From NCBI GenBank assembly GCA_023129715.1, contig JAGMBO010000016.1, positions 1 to 44,329 of the forward strand: 44,329 nucleotides of DNA, read 5' to 3'. The notes below the pieces were generated by a model, which saw nothing but the letters and a program-made list of their open reading frames with translations, searched no databases and had not been told where the DNA came from. Of this stretch, positions 18,150-26,635 are shown piece by piece. Both the position numbers and the translations under genes were made by a program. Numbering within the stretch: the first letter of the stretch is position 1; the number at the start of each line of letters is the position of its first letter. The DNA comes from Candidatus Eiseniibacteriota bacterium (GTDB lineage: Bacteria > Eisenbacteria > RBG-16-71-46 > CAIMUX01 > WJJG01).

Positions 18150-19618
18150 GGCGCCACTTCTTCCAGATGAGCGGCGGTGCCGTCGCCAGCAAGATCTTGG
18201 GGGCCCTGCGCGAAATCTCTCTGGCCCACTTCTTCGGCACCGGGATCGTCACCGACGCCTACCGCGCCGGGCTGACGGCGACGCTCTCGCCCGCCCACCT
18301 GTTGACTACCCAGGTCGTCCAGACGTGCTTCGTCCCGCTCTATGCGCGTGATCGGGAGGCCGACCCGCGACGGGCTTGGGCGCTCTTTCAGACCCTCCTG
18401 GTCGCCTGCCTGGCGCTGGGCGTAGTCCTCGGCGCCCTGCTCTTCTTCTTCGCCGGTCCGCTCGTCGCCCGTCTGCTTCCCGGCTTCGACCCCGCCCGCC
18501 AGGCGATGACCGCGGCACTGCTGCGGATCATGGCCTGTGGGGTCCCATTCTACCTCTACACCGCGCTGCTCGGCGCCCTGGGGGCGGCGCAGAAAGACTT
18601 CCTCGTTCCCAGCCTACGTCCCGGCCTGCAGAACCTCGGCATGATCGCGATGATCGTCGCCGGCGGGCTGTTGCAGCGTCCGCTGCTGATCGCCTACGGC
18701 TTCACCGGGACCTACGCCCTGCTTGCTCTCGGCGCCACGGGGCTGCTCTGGCACCGCAACCGGATCCCGCGCCGCTGGGCGCTTGCCCCCGAGATCCTTC
18801 CCCACATCGGACGGGCGCTCTGGCCCCCCCTGCGCCCCCTGCTGCTGGTCGCGGCGCTCGTCGAGGGCAACCTGTTGCTCGAACGCGGTCTCGCCTCACT
18901 GATCGGCGGCGGCACGGTCGCGGCGATCGACTACGCCCGCTTCGTGACCGAATCGGCCCACGCGCTGCTGATCATTCCCCTCGGATTGATCAGCCTGAGC
19001 CACTTCGCAACCCACGATGAGGCGACGGTGCGCCGCGAGGCGACCCGCCTCGTCACCCCCGTGCTGTTCCTCTTCCTCCCCCTCTCAGCCTTCCTGGCGA
19101 TCAATGGGCGCGAGTTGCTCGCCTTGCTCTTCCTGCGCGGCGCCTTCGATCAGCACTCCCTCGAGATGAGCACCCGGGCCCTGATCGGTCTCGGTGCCGG
19201 GCTGTGGGCCTTCGGCGCCAGTCACCTCCTGCGCCGCATCCACAATGCCCGCCTGCGCAACCGGCGCGTGCTGGTCGCCGAGACGACGGCCGTCGTACTC
19301 AATGTCGGCCTCAACCTCGCGCTCTACCGCTCCCTCGGGATCCTCGCGCTCGGGATCGGGTCCTCGGTCGGAGCTCTCGGCGCCTTCCTGATCTACAGCC
19401 GCAGCCTGGGACTCGACTGGAGGGCTGAGATCCGGCGGCTGCGCCTGCTGCTGCTCGGCTTGGTCTCATACGTGCCGCTTGCCTTGCTCGGACGCGGCGC
19501 GTTCGCTGGGCTGGCCGCCGCGGACGAACGCCGGGGCCTGGCGATGCTCGCTCTTCAGGGGCTCTTTGCCGCGCTCTACTGGGGCCTCTGGGCCCGGGTG
19601 CTGCGTCGGCGCCGCTGA
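18146..19618 (+). CDS. MurJ/MviN-type lipid-linked oligosaccharide flippase
   Basis: Inner-membrane transporter of the MOP superfamily, 490 residues with about 13-14 hydrophobic spans. The N-terminal blocks SGGAVASKILGALREISLAHFFG and TTQVVQTCFVPLYAR, together with YLYTALLGALGAAQKDFLVPSL, place it in the MurJ/MviN family rather than Wzx. It overlaps the preceding glycosyltransferase as ATGA and lies inside a glycan gene cluster. It could therefore flip a lipid-linked surface glycan instead of lipid II; I cannot decide between these, so no symbol is given. Confidence 0.85.
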   Translation: MRRHFFQMSGGAVASKILGALREISLAHFFGTGIVTDAYRAGLTATLSPAHLLTTQVVQTCFVPLYARDREADPRRAWALFQTLLVACLALGVVLGALLFFFAGPLVARLLPGFDPARQAMTAALLRIMACGVPFYLYTALLGALGAAQKDFLVPSLRPGLQNLGMIAMIVAGGLLQRPLLIAYGFTGTYALLALGATGLLWHRNRIPRRWALAPEILPHIGRALWPPLRPLLLVAALVEGNLLLERGLASLIGGGTVAAIDYARFVTESAHALLIIPLGLISLSHFATHDEATVRREATRLVTPVLFLFLPLSAFLAINGRELLALLFLRGAFDQHSLEMSTRALIGLGAGLWAFGASHLLRRIHNARLRNRRVLVAETTAVVLNVGLNLALYRSLGILALGIGSSVGALGAFLIYSRSLGLDWRAEIRRLRLLLLGLVSYVPLALLGRGAFAGLAAADERRGLAMLALQGLFAALYWGLWARVLRRRR

Positions 19619-19693
19619 GCGGCGCCGGCACGACGGGCTTGCCCGCCCGCGCCGACTCTGCTTGGCTTGGACACGCCGGAGGAGGAACCGTCG

Positions 19694-20812
19694 GTGCCCG
19701 ATGTTTTGATCTATCGTCATCAGCTGTTCCGCATCTCGGAGAGCTTCATTACCGAACAGGCGGGCGCCCTGAGGCGTTTCCGCGCCCTCTATGCGGGACG
19801 CCACTGCGAGGGTCCGCCCCCGGCCGGCGCCGAGACGGTCACTCTGGCGGGAAGCCCGCGCCGTGAGATCCTGCAGCAGGTCCTTTGGCGCGATCCGCGT
19901 CCTCTCCGCCGCCGCCTGGCGCAGCGGCGGCCGGTTCTGGTTCACGCACATTTCGGCGTCGAAGGTGTCTATGCCCTGCCGCTCGCCCGCACGCTGGGCG
20001 TTCCCCTGGTGACGACCTTCCACGGCTTCGATGCCACGGTGCGCGATGCGTCCTTGTGGCTCTCGCGCAAGCCTTCCTGGATCAACTATCTGCTCTGGCG
20101 CCGGCGACTCGCGCGTGAAGGAGAGCTCTTCATCTGCGTCTCCAACTACATCCGCCAGCGCCTGCTCGCCCGCGGCTTCCCGCCGACACGCACCCGAACC
20201 CACTACATCGGCGTCGACACCCAGGCGTTGCAGCCGGGCGACGGGTCGCGCGATCCCCATCTGATCCTGCATGTCGCCCGCTTGGTGGCAAAGAAGGGCA
20301 CGGAGGTCCTGATCGATGCGCTCGGGCGCATCGCGCGCACGCACCCTCGCGCCCACCTCGTGCTCATCGGCGACGGCCCGCTGCGCTCCCGTCTCACCGC
20401 CCGCGCGGCAGCGGCGGGGCTCGCCGGGCGAGTGCGCTTTCTCGGCGCCCGCCCGCGCGGCGAGGTACTCGCCTGGATGGGACGCGCCGCGCTCCTCTGC
20501 CAACCGAGCCGCGGCGCTCCCTCGGGCGACCGCGAGGGCCTCGGCATGGTTCTGCTCGAGGCGGCCGCGCGCGGATTGCCGGTTGTCGCCAGCCGCTCGG
20601 GCGGTATGCCGGAGGCGGTCCGCGAACCGGAAGCGGGCCGGCTGGCACCTGAGGGCGATGTCGAGCAACTCGCCGATGCGCTCGGCGAGCTGCTCGGCGA
20701 CGAGCGCCGCCTGGGGCGGATGAGCCGGGCCGCCCGGCAATGGGTCGTCGAGCATTTCGATCTCGATACGCAGACGGCGAGACTCGAGGCTCTCTACGAG
20801 GAACTGCTGTGA
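19694..20812 (+). CDS. Glycosyltransferase, GT4-type (exopolysaccharide WcaL-like)
   Basis: A 372-residue GT-B glycosyltransferase. I chose the GTG at 19694 because GGAGGAGG stands nine bases upstream. The N-terminal half has VHAHFGVEGVYALPLA and TTFHGFDAT, seen in colanic-acid and exopolysaccharide transferases such as WcaL. The C-terminal half has HVARLVAKKGTEVLIDAL and the donor block REGLGMVLLEAAARGLPVVA. It follows the flippase by 75 bases and is coupled to the next transferase through a GTGA overlap. The specific sugar is unknown. Confidence 0.88.
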   Translation: MPDVLIYRHQLFRISESFITEQAGALRRFRALYAGRHCEGPPPAGAETVTLAGSPRREILQQVLWRDPRPLRRRLAQRRPVLVHAHFGVEGVYALPLARTLGVPLVTTFHGFDATVRDASLWLSRKPSWINYLLWRRRLAREGELFICVSNYIRQRLLARGFPPTRTRTHYIGVDTQALQPGDGSRDPHLILHVARLVAKKGTEVLIDALGRIARTHPRAHLVLIGDGPLRSRLTARAAAAGLAGRVRFLGARPRGEVLAWMGRAALLCQPSRGAPSGDREGLGMVLLEAAARGLPVVASRSGGMPEAVREPEAGRLAPEGDVEQLADALGELLGDERRLGRMSRAARQWVVEHFDLDTQTARLEALYEELL

Positions 20813-21990
20813 GTGCCCATCCGATCTTGATCGTTTCGCGTTCGTTGCCGATGCACCAGCCCGGCGGCATGGAGATCGTCGCCTGGGACCTCGCGCGCAC
20901 GCTCGCCGCCACCGTGGGACCGGTCACGGTGTTGACGACCAGACTCGCGCAAGCGCCGGCCGAGTTCTCCCACGCGGGGGTCAGCATATCCGCCCTGCCG
21001 GGCACGGAGGCAGGGCGCTACAGCGCGTCATGGTGGCGGGCATCCCGCCGCGCCTTTCGCAGACGCTATGCGGGCCGGGTCGCCGCCGTGATCAGTGTCA
21101 GCGCCGGCGCCTTCGCGTTGCTCCCCCTGCGGAGCGAGTCGGCGCCCGTGCCCTTCCTCATGCAGGCCCATGGCACCGCCCTGCGCGACGCGGTCTCCGC
21201 CTGGCACCGGCCCGACCCCCGTGCCTGGGCCGGCTCGCTGCGCAGCCTCTCGGCAATTCCGCGCGACTTGCGCGCCTACCCGCGTTTCGATCGCGTCGTC
21301 GCCGTGGGGCCGGCGATCGCCGAGGCGCTGCAGCGTCCGCCGGCATCCTGGGTCCTTCCGCCCGAGAAGGTCGTCACGATCCCCAACGGTGTCGACCCGG
21401 CGCGTTTCGCTCCCGATCCCGCCGCCCGGCAACGCGGGCGGGCCCGCCATGGCTTCTCCCCCGACAATGTCGTTGTCGTGAGCAGTTCGCGCCTGCATCG
21501 CCAGAAGGGCGTTCTCGAGGGCCTCGCCGGGTTCGCCCGCTTCGCGGCCGCCGAACCTGCCGCGCGCCTCCTGGTCGTCGGCGGCGGTCCCGCGCGCAAA
21601 CGCATGCAGAGGGCGGTGAGCGACCTGCGGCTCACCGCGCGGGTTCACTTCGCCGGAGCGCTGCCGCACGAAGAAATGCCGACGGCGCTCTGTGCGGCCG
21701 ATCTCTTCCTCTTCACCACACGCCACCCGGAGGGCGCCCCGCTCGCCATTCTCGAAGCACTCGCCTGCGGCCTGCCGGCCGTCGTCTCCGATCACCTCCG
21801 GGAGCCCCTGCGCTGGGGCCCCGCGGTCCGCGGCGCCGACCCGCGCGATCCGCAGGCGATCTGTGCCGCACTGCAACACCAGCGGCCCCTGGCGGGCCAG
21901 ACCCGTTCCTGGCTGCCCCCCGGGCACTCGCTCACCGAGACGGCCCGCGGCTACGCGACGCTGCTCGCCGCCGTGCGCGCGGGAGGATGA
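20809..21990 (+). CDS. Glycosyltransferase, GT4-type
   Basis: A 393-residue GT-B transferase. The GTG at 20809 overlaps the stop of the previous gene (GTGA) and has GAGGAA upstream. It begins HPILIVSRSLPMHQPGGMEIVAWDLA, a typical N-terminal acceptor-binding loop, and continues with TIPNGVDPARFAPDP, SSRLHRQKGVLEGLAGF and the E-x7-E block HPEGAPLAILEALACGLPAVV. It is one of four transferases in this operon, probably acting in sequence on one glycan. The substrate is not predictable. Confidence 0.87.
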   Translation: MSAHPILIVSRSLPMHQPGGMEIVAWDLARTLAATVGPVTVLTTRLAQAPAEFSHAGVSISALPGTEAGRYSASWWRASRRAFRRRYAGRVAAVISVSAGAFALLPLRSESAPVPFLMQAHGTALRDAVSAWHRPDPRAWAGSLRSLSAIPRDLRAYPRFDRVVAVGPAIAEALQRPPASWVLPPEKVVTIPNGVDPARFAPDPAARQRGRARHGFSPDNVVVVSSSRLHRQKGVLEGLAGFARFAAAEPAARLLVVGGGPARKRMQRAVSDLRLTARVHFAGALPHEEMPTALCAADLFLFTTRHPEGAPLAILEALACGLPAVVSDHLREPLRWGPAVRGADPRDPQAICAALQHQRPLAGQTRSWLPPGHSLTETARGYATLLAAVRAGG

Positions 21991-21994
21991 ATCG

Positions 21995-23203
21995 ATGGAA
22001 ATTCTCTGCTTCGGCTCGGCAGACTACGAGGAACCCAACTGGGTCAACGCCCAGCACCTGATGTCGCGGCTGGCCGAACACCACCGGGTCCTCTACGTCA
22101 ACAGCCTCGGACTACGCGTGCCACGCGCCAACCGCCGCGATCTGCGCAAGGTCTGGCGCCGCCTGGCGGCGCCGGTGCGTGGGCTCCGGCGTCCCGATCC
22201 GGCCCGGGAACTGTTCGTCTACTCCCCGCTGACCCTGCCACCCCTGCGCCTGCCGCTCGCCCGCCACGCCGGCAGCGCCCTTCTGGCCGGTGGCCTGCGC
22301 CGCGCTCTTACCCGTCTCGGTTTCACGCGTCCCCTCACCTGGGCCTTCTTGCCCAGCGCTGCCCCGGTGCTGCGCCGTCTCGCCCTCGGGCCGGTCGTCT
22401 ATCATTGCGTCGACGCCTACGAGGCCAACCCGGGCGTCGATCCAGATCTGGTGCGGATGCTCGAGGACGACATCCTCGCGCAAGCCGCCGCCGTCGTCGC
22501 CGTTTCCCCGCCGTTGGTCGAGCGCCTCTCCCGGCGCCATCCGCGCGTCGTCTGGATGCCGAATGTCGCCGCGATCGAAGCCTATCCACCCCCCAGCGAC
22601 AAGCCCTCCGAGCCGCCGCAGCTCGCCGACCTGCCTCGGCCGCGCCTCGGCTACCTCGGAAACCTCGCCGGCTACAAGTGCGATCTGCCCTTGCTCGCGC
22701 GTGCCGCGCGCCGCCGTCCCGACTGGCAGTGGGTCTTCATCGGCGCCGTGGGCCAGGGGGAAGCCGACACGCCGCTGGGGGAGCTCCGCCGTCTGGCGAA
22801 TGTGGTCATGCTCGGCCCCCAGCCCCGGGAGCGCCTCGCCGCGTTCGTCCATCACCTCGACGTCGGCCTGATCCCGGCGCGCCCGGGAGCCTCGACCCGC
22901 CACGCCTTTCCGATGAAGTTCTTCGAGTACTGGGCCTGCGGCCGCCCGGTCGTCAGCGCGCGCCTCCCAGCCCTCCAGGATCACCTCGTCCCGCCGCTCG
23001 CCTTCGGCTACGACGACGGGGAAAGCTTTCTCGCGGCGATCGGGGAAGCCCTGGCCAGCGATGCCCCCGCCCATGCGGCGGAGCGCCGCCGGCGGGCCGA
23101 GACCCACTCCTGGGAGCGTCGCATACCGGAGGTCGAGGCGCTGTTGGAGACCTTGGTGCGGGAGGCTCACCAGCGATCGGCGACGAGCGTGTATTCTCCA
23201 TAG
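21995..23203 (+). CDS. Glycosyltransferase (TuaH-like family)
   Basis: A 402-residue glycosyltransferase whose ATG lies four bases past the previous stop, with GGGAGGATGAATCG before it. The start EILCFGSADYEEPNWVNAQHLMSRLA, then VYHCVDAYEANPG, PNVAAIEAY and MKFFEYWACGRPVVSARLPAL, resemble the TuaH-like group involved in teichuronic acid or exopolysaccharide synthesis. Its last 37 bases overlap the convergent GWxTD gene end to end, so the two transcripts would be antisense at their 3' ends. Confidence 0.85.
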   Translation: MEILCFGSADYEEPNWVNAQHLMSRLAEHHRVLYVNSLGLRVPRANRRDLRKVWRRLAAPVRGLRRPDPARELFVYSPLTLPPLRLPLARHAGSALLAGGLRRALTRLGFTRPLTWAFLPSAAPVLRRLALGPVVYHCVDAYEANPGVDPDLVRMLEDDILAQAAAVVAVSPPLVERLSRRHPRVVWMPNVAAIEAYPPPSDKPSEPPQLADLPRPRLGYLGNLAGYKCDLPLLARAARRRPDWQWVFIGAVGQGEADTPLGELRRLANVVMLGPQPRERLAAFVHHLDVGLIPARPGASTRHAFPMKFFEYWACGRPVVSARLPALQDHLVPPLAFGYDDGESFLAAIGEALASDAPAHAAERRRRAETHSWERRIPEVEALLETLVREAHQRSATSVYSP

Positions 23204-24465
23204 CCGGTGCGATCGACGAAGACGAAGCGCAGCCCCAAGCGATCGTAGTGCCAGACCTCAACCGGCGGTCCCTCGATCCGGAACGTGCGCCGATCGATCA
23301 AGTCGGGCTCGCCATGCGTGACGTAGATGCGCCCGCGGTCGGTCTGCCAGCCGGGACGGGTGCCGCCGAACTGTGCGTTGGCATAGCGCAGGCGATCGAA
23401 AAACTCCGCCTTGAAGTCGTTCTCCGCGGTCTCCGGGGTCGGGTCGCGCCGGTGCCAGAAGGCTTCCCACGCGGCGCGGCGTTCTGCCGGAGCGGCCATG
23501 CGCAGCTGCTGGACCTCCTCGGCCGGGGCGACACAGGCGAGCGCATCGAGCGATTCACGGAAGAAGCGGGCCAGGGCAGCATCGGATTCGACCAGCAGAC
23601 CAAAGGTCGCACTGCCCCGCGCCCGGCGGCCGTCGGCGCTGACGACGGCATCCACGCGATAGGTCTCGAGCCAGAGATCGTCGAGGTCGATCGACCAGCC
23701 AAGTGCGGTGGCTTGCCCCCCAGCGGAGAAGTGTGCCGTGCCCTCACGCAGCAGCTCGCCCCCCCCGATCTCCCGGGTGAGACTCCAATGGAGCTCGATC
23801 TCTTCGGGCCGGCTATCGGGATGGAAGAGCTCGGTGTAGACGCACAGGGGTCCCTGGGGATCGACAAACTCAGTTTGGATCCGGGGATCGAAGAAGAGAT
23901 CGGCGACCCGGCCCTCGAGACCACACTCCCCCAGCAACAGCGGCGCGAGGCGCAGTTGGCCGGGAAAGACGGGTTCCAGACAGACCCCCAGGGCGAGCCG
24001 CCCCTCGTGGCCCGAGCAGGGCTCGGAAAGCGCCACCTCGATCCGATAGCAACCGGGCGCCAGGGGAAGGAGCAGCTCCCGGGTATAGCGGGCCTGCCGC
24101 CCATAGAGCTCCGCCCGCCCGTCGACATGGATCCGTTCGGAGTAGAGGTCACCCGCAACCTGGCGGTCATCGAGCAGCACGAGCACGATGAGATCAAACT
24201 CAGCCACCATGCCCCCGCTCTCTTCCTTGCGGAAGCCGAGCTCCTGATAGGGAACCTCGACGTGCAGCGCCGCCAGGGAACGTTTCTCCTCCAGCAGGGA
24301 CACGACCCGCGCGGAGAAGGTCGGCCGCTGGCCATGAACCGCCCGGCCGGGCAGATCCTCCCCCCAGGCCAAACTCGACAGGCTGGCCGCAACCATTAGG
24401 CCACAGGCAATGCGGCCGGGCGACCGGCTCGTCGCGCCCCGCAGGCACCGAACGCCCCGCTCCAT
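23167..24465 (-). CDS. GWxTD domain-containing exported protein
   Basis: Exported protein of unknown function, 432 residues from the ATG at 24465, chosen for its GAGGAG site and the signal peptide it opens (cleavage near AWG-ED). The middle is mostly beta-rich, and the C-terminus holds the GWxTD signature as PGWQTDRGRIYVTHGEPD, followed by WHYDRLGLRFVFVDRTG. The domain is known mainly from FCB-group and related bacteria, where it is associated with surface or gliding-related proteins without a proven role. No such machinery is visible nearby. It has its own predicted promoter and is transcribed away from the Clp-like gene. Confidence 0.85.
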   Translation of the reverse strand: MERGVRCLRGATSRSPGRIACGLMVAASLSSLAWGEDLPGRAVHGQRPTFSARVVSLLEEKRSLAALHVEVPYQELGFRKEESGGMVAEFDLIVLVLLDDRQVAGDLYSERIHVDGRAELYGRQARYTRELLLPLAPGCYRIEVALSEPCSGHEGRLALGVCLEPVFPGQLRLAPLLLGECGLEGRVADLFFDPRIQTEFVDPQGPLCVYTELFHPDSRPEEIELHWSLTREIGGGELLREGTAHFSAGGQATALGWSIDLDDLWLETYRVDAVVSADGRRARGSATFGLLVESDAALARFFRESLDALACVAPAEEVQQLRMAAPAERRAAWEAFWHRRDPTPETAENDFKAEFFDRLRYANAQFGGTRPGWQTDRGRIYVTHGEPDLIDRRTFRIEGPPVEVWHYDRLGLRFVFVDRTGYGEYTLVADRW

Positions 24466-24487
24466 GGCCGACTCCTCGTCTCTTGCT

Positions 24488-24515
24488 AATTTACTGTCCC
24501 ACATACAGTTGCCAA
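24488..24515 (-). promoter_or_regulatory. Predicted promoter for GWxTD gene
   Basis: On the minus strand, TTGGCA (24515-24510), a 16-base spacer and TAAATT (24493-24488), matching five and four of six consensus bases. The surrounding sequence is markedly more AT-rich than the rest of the window. The leader would be about 15 bases. Confidence 0.5.
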
Positions 24516-24660
24516 ACTACATCCCCGTCCCGACCCGGCCATGGTACCCTATCGCTCCCCTCCAAACCAGGCGTCGATACCAGACTCCGGTGTCAACGAA
24601 GGCGCCCGGCATGCCGAACCTGGAATAGGAGGCCTGCGTCTTGGAAAGCATGGGGGAAAA

Positions 24661-25725
24661 ATGGGCAAAGCGCAGAAGGATCGCCAGCCGGCGCGCAAGA
24701 AAAAGAAGAAGAGCGCCGCGGTCGACAGGAAATCCCAGCCTAAGACGAAGCGTGGCTCCGCCTCCCGCACGCGATCCGCCGACGGGCTGTCCCCGACCGA
24801 GAAAGAGGTCCTTCTCAATCTCGAGGAGATCCTCAAGCAGCGCATCGTCGGCAAGGACGAGGCGATCAAGCGCATTGCCAATATCATCCGCATCCGGCGC
24901 ACCCATCTCGACTTCCGACCCGACCGTCCCGACGGCGCCTTCTTGATCGTCGGCCCTGCGGGCGTCGGTAAGACCGAGTTCGCGCTGGCCGTCGCCGAGG
25001 TTCTGCTCTCCGGCGAAGAGCAGATGATTCTGCTCGACATGGCCGACTACACCGAGGAGGCCGATCTCGACGACCTCCTGGTGACGCTTTTCCCGGGCGA
25101 TACGGACACGTTGATCGAGGGCTCGCTCACCTCCCCGGTGCGTGAGAACCCGCGCGCGGTTCTGCTCCTGCGGGGTCTGGAGCACGCTCATCCCAGTGTG
25201 CAGCGCCTCCTGCTGCACATTCTCGACCGGGGCACGCTCACCGATGCGCAGGGGGCGGTGAGTTTCAACCAGACCGTGATCTTCGCCACGACGCGCCTGC
25301 ACCCCGATGAGAGCGAGACGGTCTCGCAGATTGGGTTCAATCGCCAGAGTCTCTCGCGCGATGAGCGCTGCCGCAAGATGCTCGAAGATCAGTTCACGCC
25401 CGAACTGGTCGCTGCTTTCAACGAGGTGCTCTACTTCCACAAACTCTCGGCTGCCGATGTCCGCCAGATCGCCCGCTACAAGGTCAATAGGGTGCTCGAG
25501 CGCCTGCGCGCCCAGAAACGCGGCGTGGTCGTCAGTGAGAAGGTCTATGATGCCTTCATCACCGACGATGAAGTCCGCAGCGCCGGCGCCCGCTACCTGA
25601 ACCGCGCCCTCGAGGAAAAGCTCTTCACGCCCCTCTCGAAATACCTGCTCACGCATGGCGAGGCGCACAGCATCGCCGTCGATGTGCGCGGCAACCGCGT
25701 GGTTATCCATCAGCCGGGCGAGTAG
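24661..25725 (+). CDS. Degenerate Clp/HSP100-like AAA+ protein
   Basis: A 354-residue protein that aligns along its length with the second AAA+ module of ClpB/ClpC. The start follows GGGGGA. Residues 1-45 are lysine-rich and probably disordered. Walker A is intact (GPAGVGKT, 98-105) and the sensor-2 GAR is present (309-311). Three parts are lost. The Walker B region reads AVLLLRGLEHAHP, with Arg171-Gly172 where Clp proteins have Asp-Glu. The pore loop GYVG is replaced by GDTD (146-149). The arginine-finger region RPEFxNR reads TPELVAA (246-252). ATP binding may persist, but hydrolysis and substrate threading look unlikely. The 3' end overlaps the convergent phosphorylase gene by 16 bases. The role is unknown. 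Confidence 0.8.
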   Translation: MGKAQKDRQPARKKKKKSAAVDRKSQPKTKRGSASRTRSADGLSPTEKEVLLNLEEILKQRIVGKDEAIKRIANIIRIRRTHLDFRPDRPDGAFLIVGPAGVGKTEFALAVAEVLLSGEEQMILLDMADYTEEADLDDLLVTLFPGDTDTLIEGSLTSPVRENPRAVLLLRGLEHAHPSVQRLLLHILDRGTLTDAQGAVSFNQTVIFATTRLHPDESETVSQIGFNRQSLSRDERCRKMLEDQFTPELVAAFNEVLYFHKLSAADVRQIARYKVNRVLERLRAQKRGVVVSEKVYDAFITDDEVRSAGARYLNRALEEKLFTPLSKYLLTHGEAHSIAVDVRGNRVVIHQPGE

Positions 25726-26588
25726 CCCGAGGCGGACGGTGCCCCTGCAACCCAGCCACGGACGAGACGATCGATCGCCCGCGCCAAGCGCGGACCGATC
25801 TCGCCGGCGGCGGCCACAACCTCGCCATGCTCCAGCGGGCGCCCCGCGAGACCCGTCGCCAGATTGGTGACCATCGAGATGGCGATCACCTCGAGACCGA
25901 GGCGGGCGGCCTCCTCCGCCTCGATGACGGTCGACATGCAGGCAACGGTCGCCCCGGCACGCCGGATCATCGCCACCTCGGAAGCCGACTCATAGGTGGG
26001 ACCGAACCCGCCGAAGAGCACGCCATGCTGCACGCGCATGCCCTCTGCGCTGATCTCTCGGAAGGCCTCCACGCTGCGCCGCGCATGGTAGGGACTGCCG
26101 CGCAGGCAGGGTCCCGGCTGCGCGCCACGAGAGGCGCGCAAACCCAGAACCAGCCGGATGTGATCGTCGATGACGAGCACGCTCCCCGCCGGCACGCCGG
26201 GATCGACCGATCCGGAGGCGTTCGAGAGAATCAGCCACTCGGCCCCGAGCGCCGCGGCGAGGCGCACGGCGAAGGTGACCTCCGCACGCCCGAACCCCTC
26301 GTAGAAGTGCACGCGCCCCTGGAAGACGAGTCCCGCCTTGCCCTCCCAGTCGACGATCGCCAGACGCCCCGCGTGGCCGGGAACGCTCGATGCGGGATAG
26401 CCCGGAATCGCATCCGCCGCGAGGATCGTCTCCGGCTCCCAGGAGTCGAGCAGAACCCCGAGTCCCGAACCGAGCACGATCGCTCCCGCGACCGGCCGGT
26501 CGCCGCACGCCGCGCGCACCAGCTCCTGGACTGCGGGGGTGATTCCGGCTCCCGCAGGCCGTTCGCACCCTGCGTCACCCGGGCCCAT
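25710..26588 (-). CDS. Purine nucleoside phosphorylase (trimeric PNP/MTAP family)
   Basis: Splits purine nucleosides with phosphate into base and ribose-1-phosphate. The 292 residues match the class I trimeric family: phosphate-site LGSGLGVLLD, PGHAGRLAIV, QGRVHFYEGF, the loop SNASGSVDPGVPAG (family NAAGG), FGPTYESASE (family GPxFETPAE), CMSTVIEAEEA and the purine-site VTNLATG with its Asn. The departures (Tyr-Glu-Ser, Ser-Gly-Ser) leave substrate choice (guanosine or inosine versus methylthioadenosine) open. AGGTG precedes the ATG. It lies 47 bases after the second permease, as the last gene of that minus-strand unit. Confidence 0.9.
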   Translation of the reverse strand: MGPGDAGCERPAGAGITPAVQELVRAACGDRPVAGAIVLGSGLGVLLDSWEPETILAADAIPGYPASSVPGHAGRLAIVDWEGKAGLVFQGRVHFYEGFGRAEVTFAVRLAAALGAEWLILSNASGSVDPGVPAGSVLVIDDHIRLVLGLRASRGAQPGPCLRGSPYHARRSVEAFREISAEGMRVQHGVLFGGFGPTYESASEVAMIRRAGATVACMSTVIEAEEAARLGLEVIAISMVTNLATGLAGRPLEHGEVVAAAGEIGPRLARAIDRLVRGWVAGAPSASGYSPG

Positions 26589-26635
26589 ACCGACACCTCT
26601 CTCCTTGCGCCACGCAACTCCAGGGGCGAACGCGG

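Noticed and set aside
22405-24399. Plus-strand open frame of 664 codons across the transferase and GWxTD genes
   Set aside because: It starts inside the real transferase in another frame and continues antisense to the GWxTD gene. The composition is Arg/Pro-rich and there is no start signal.
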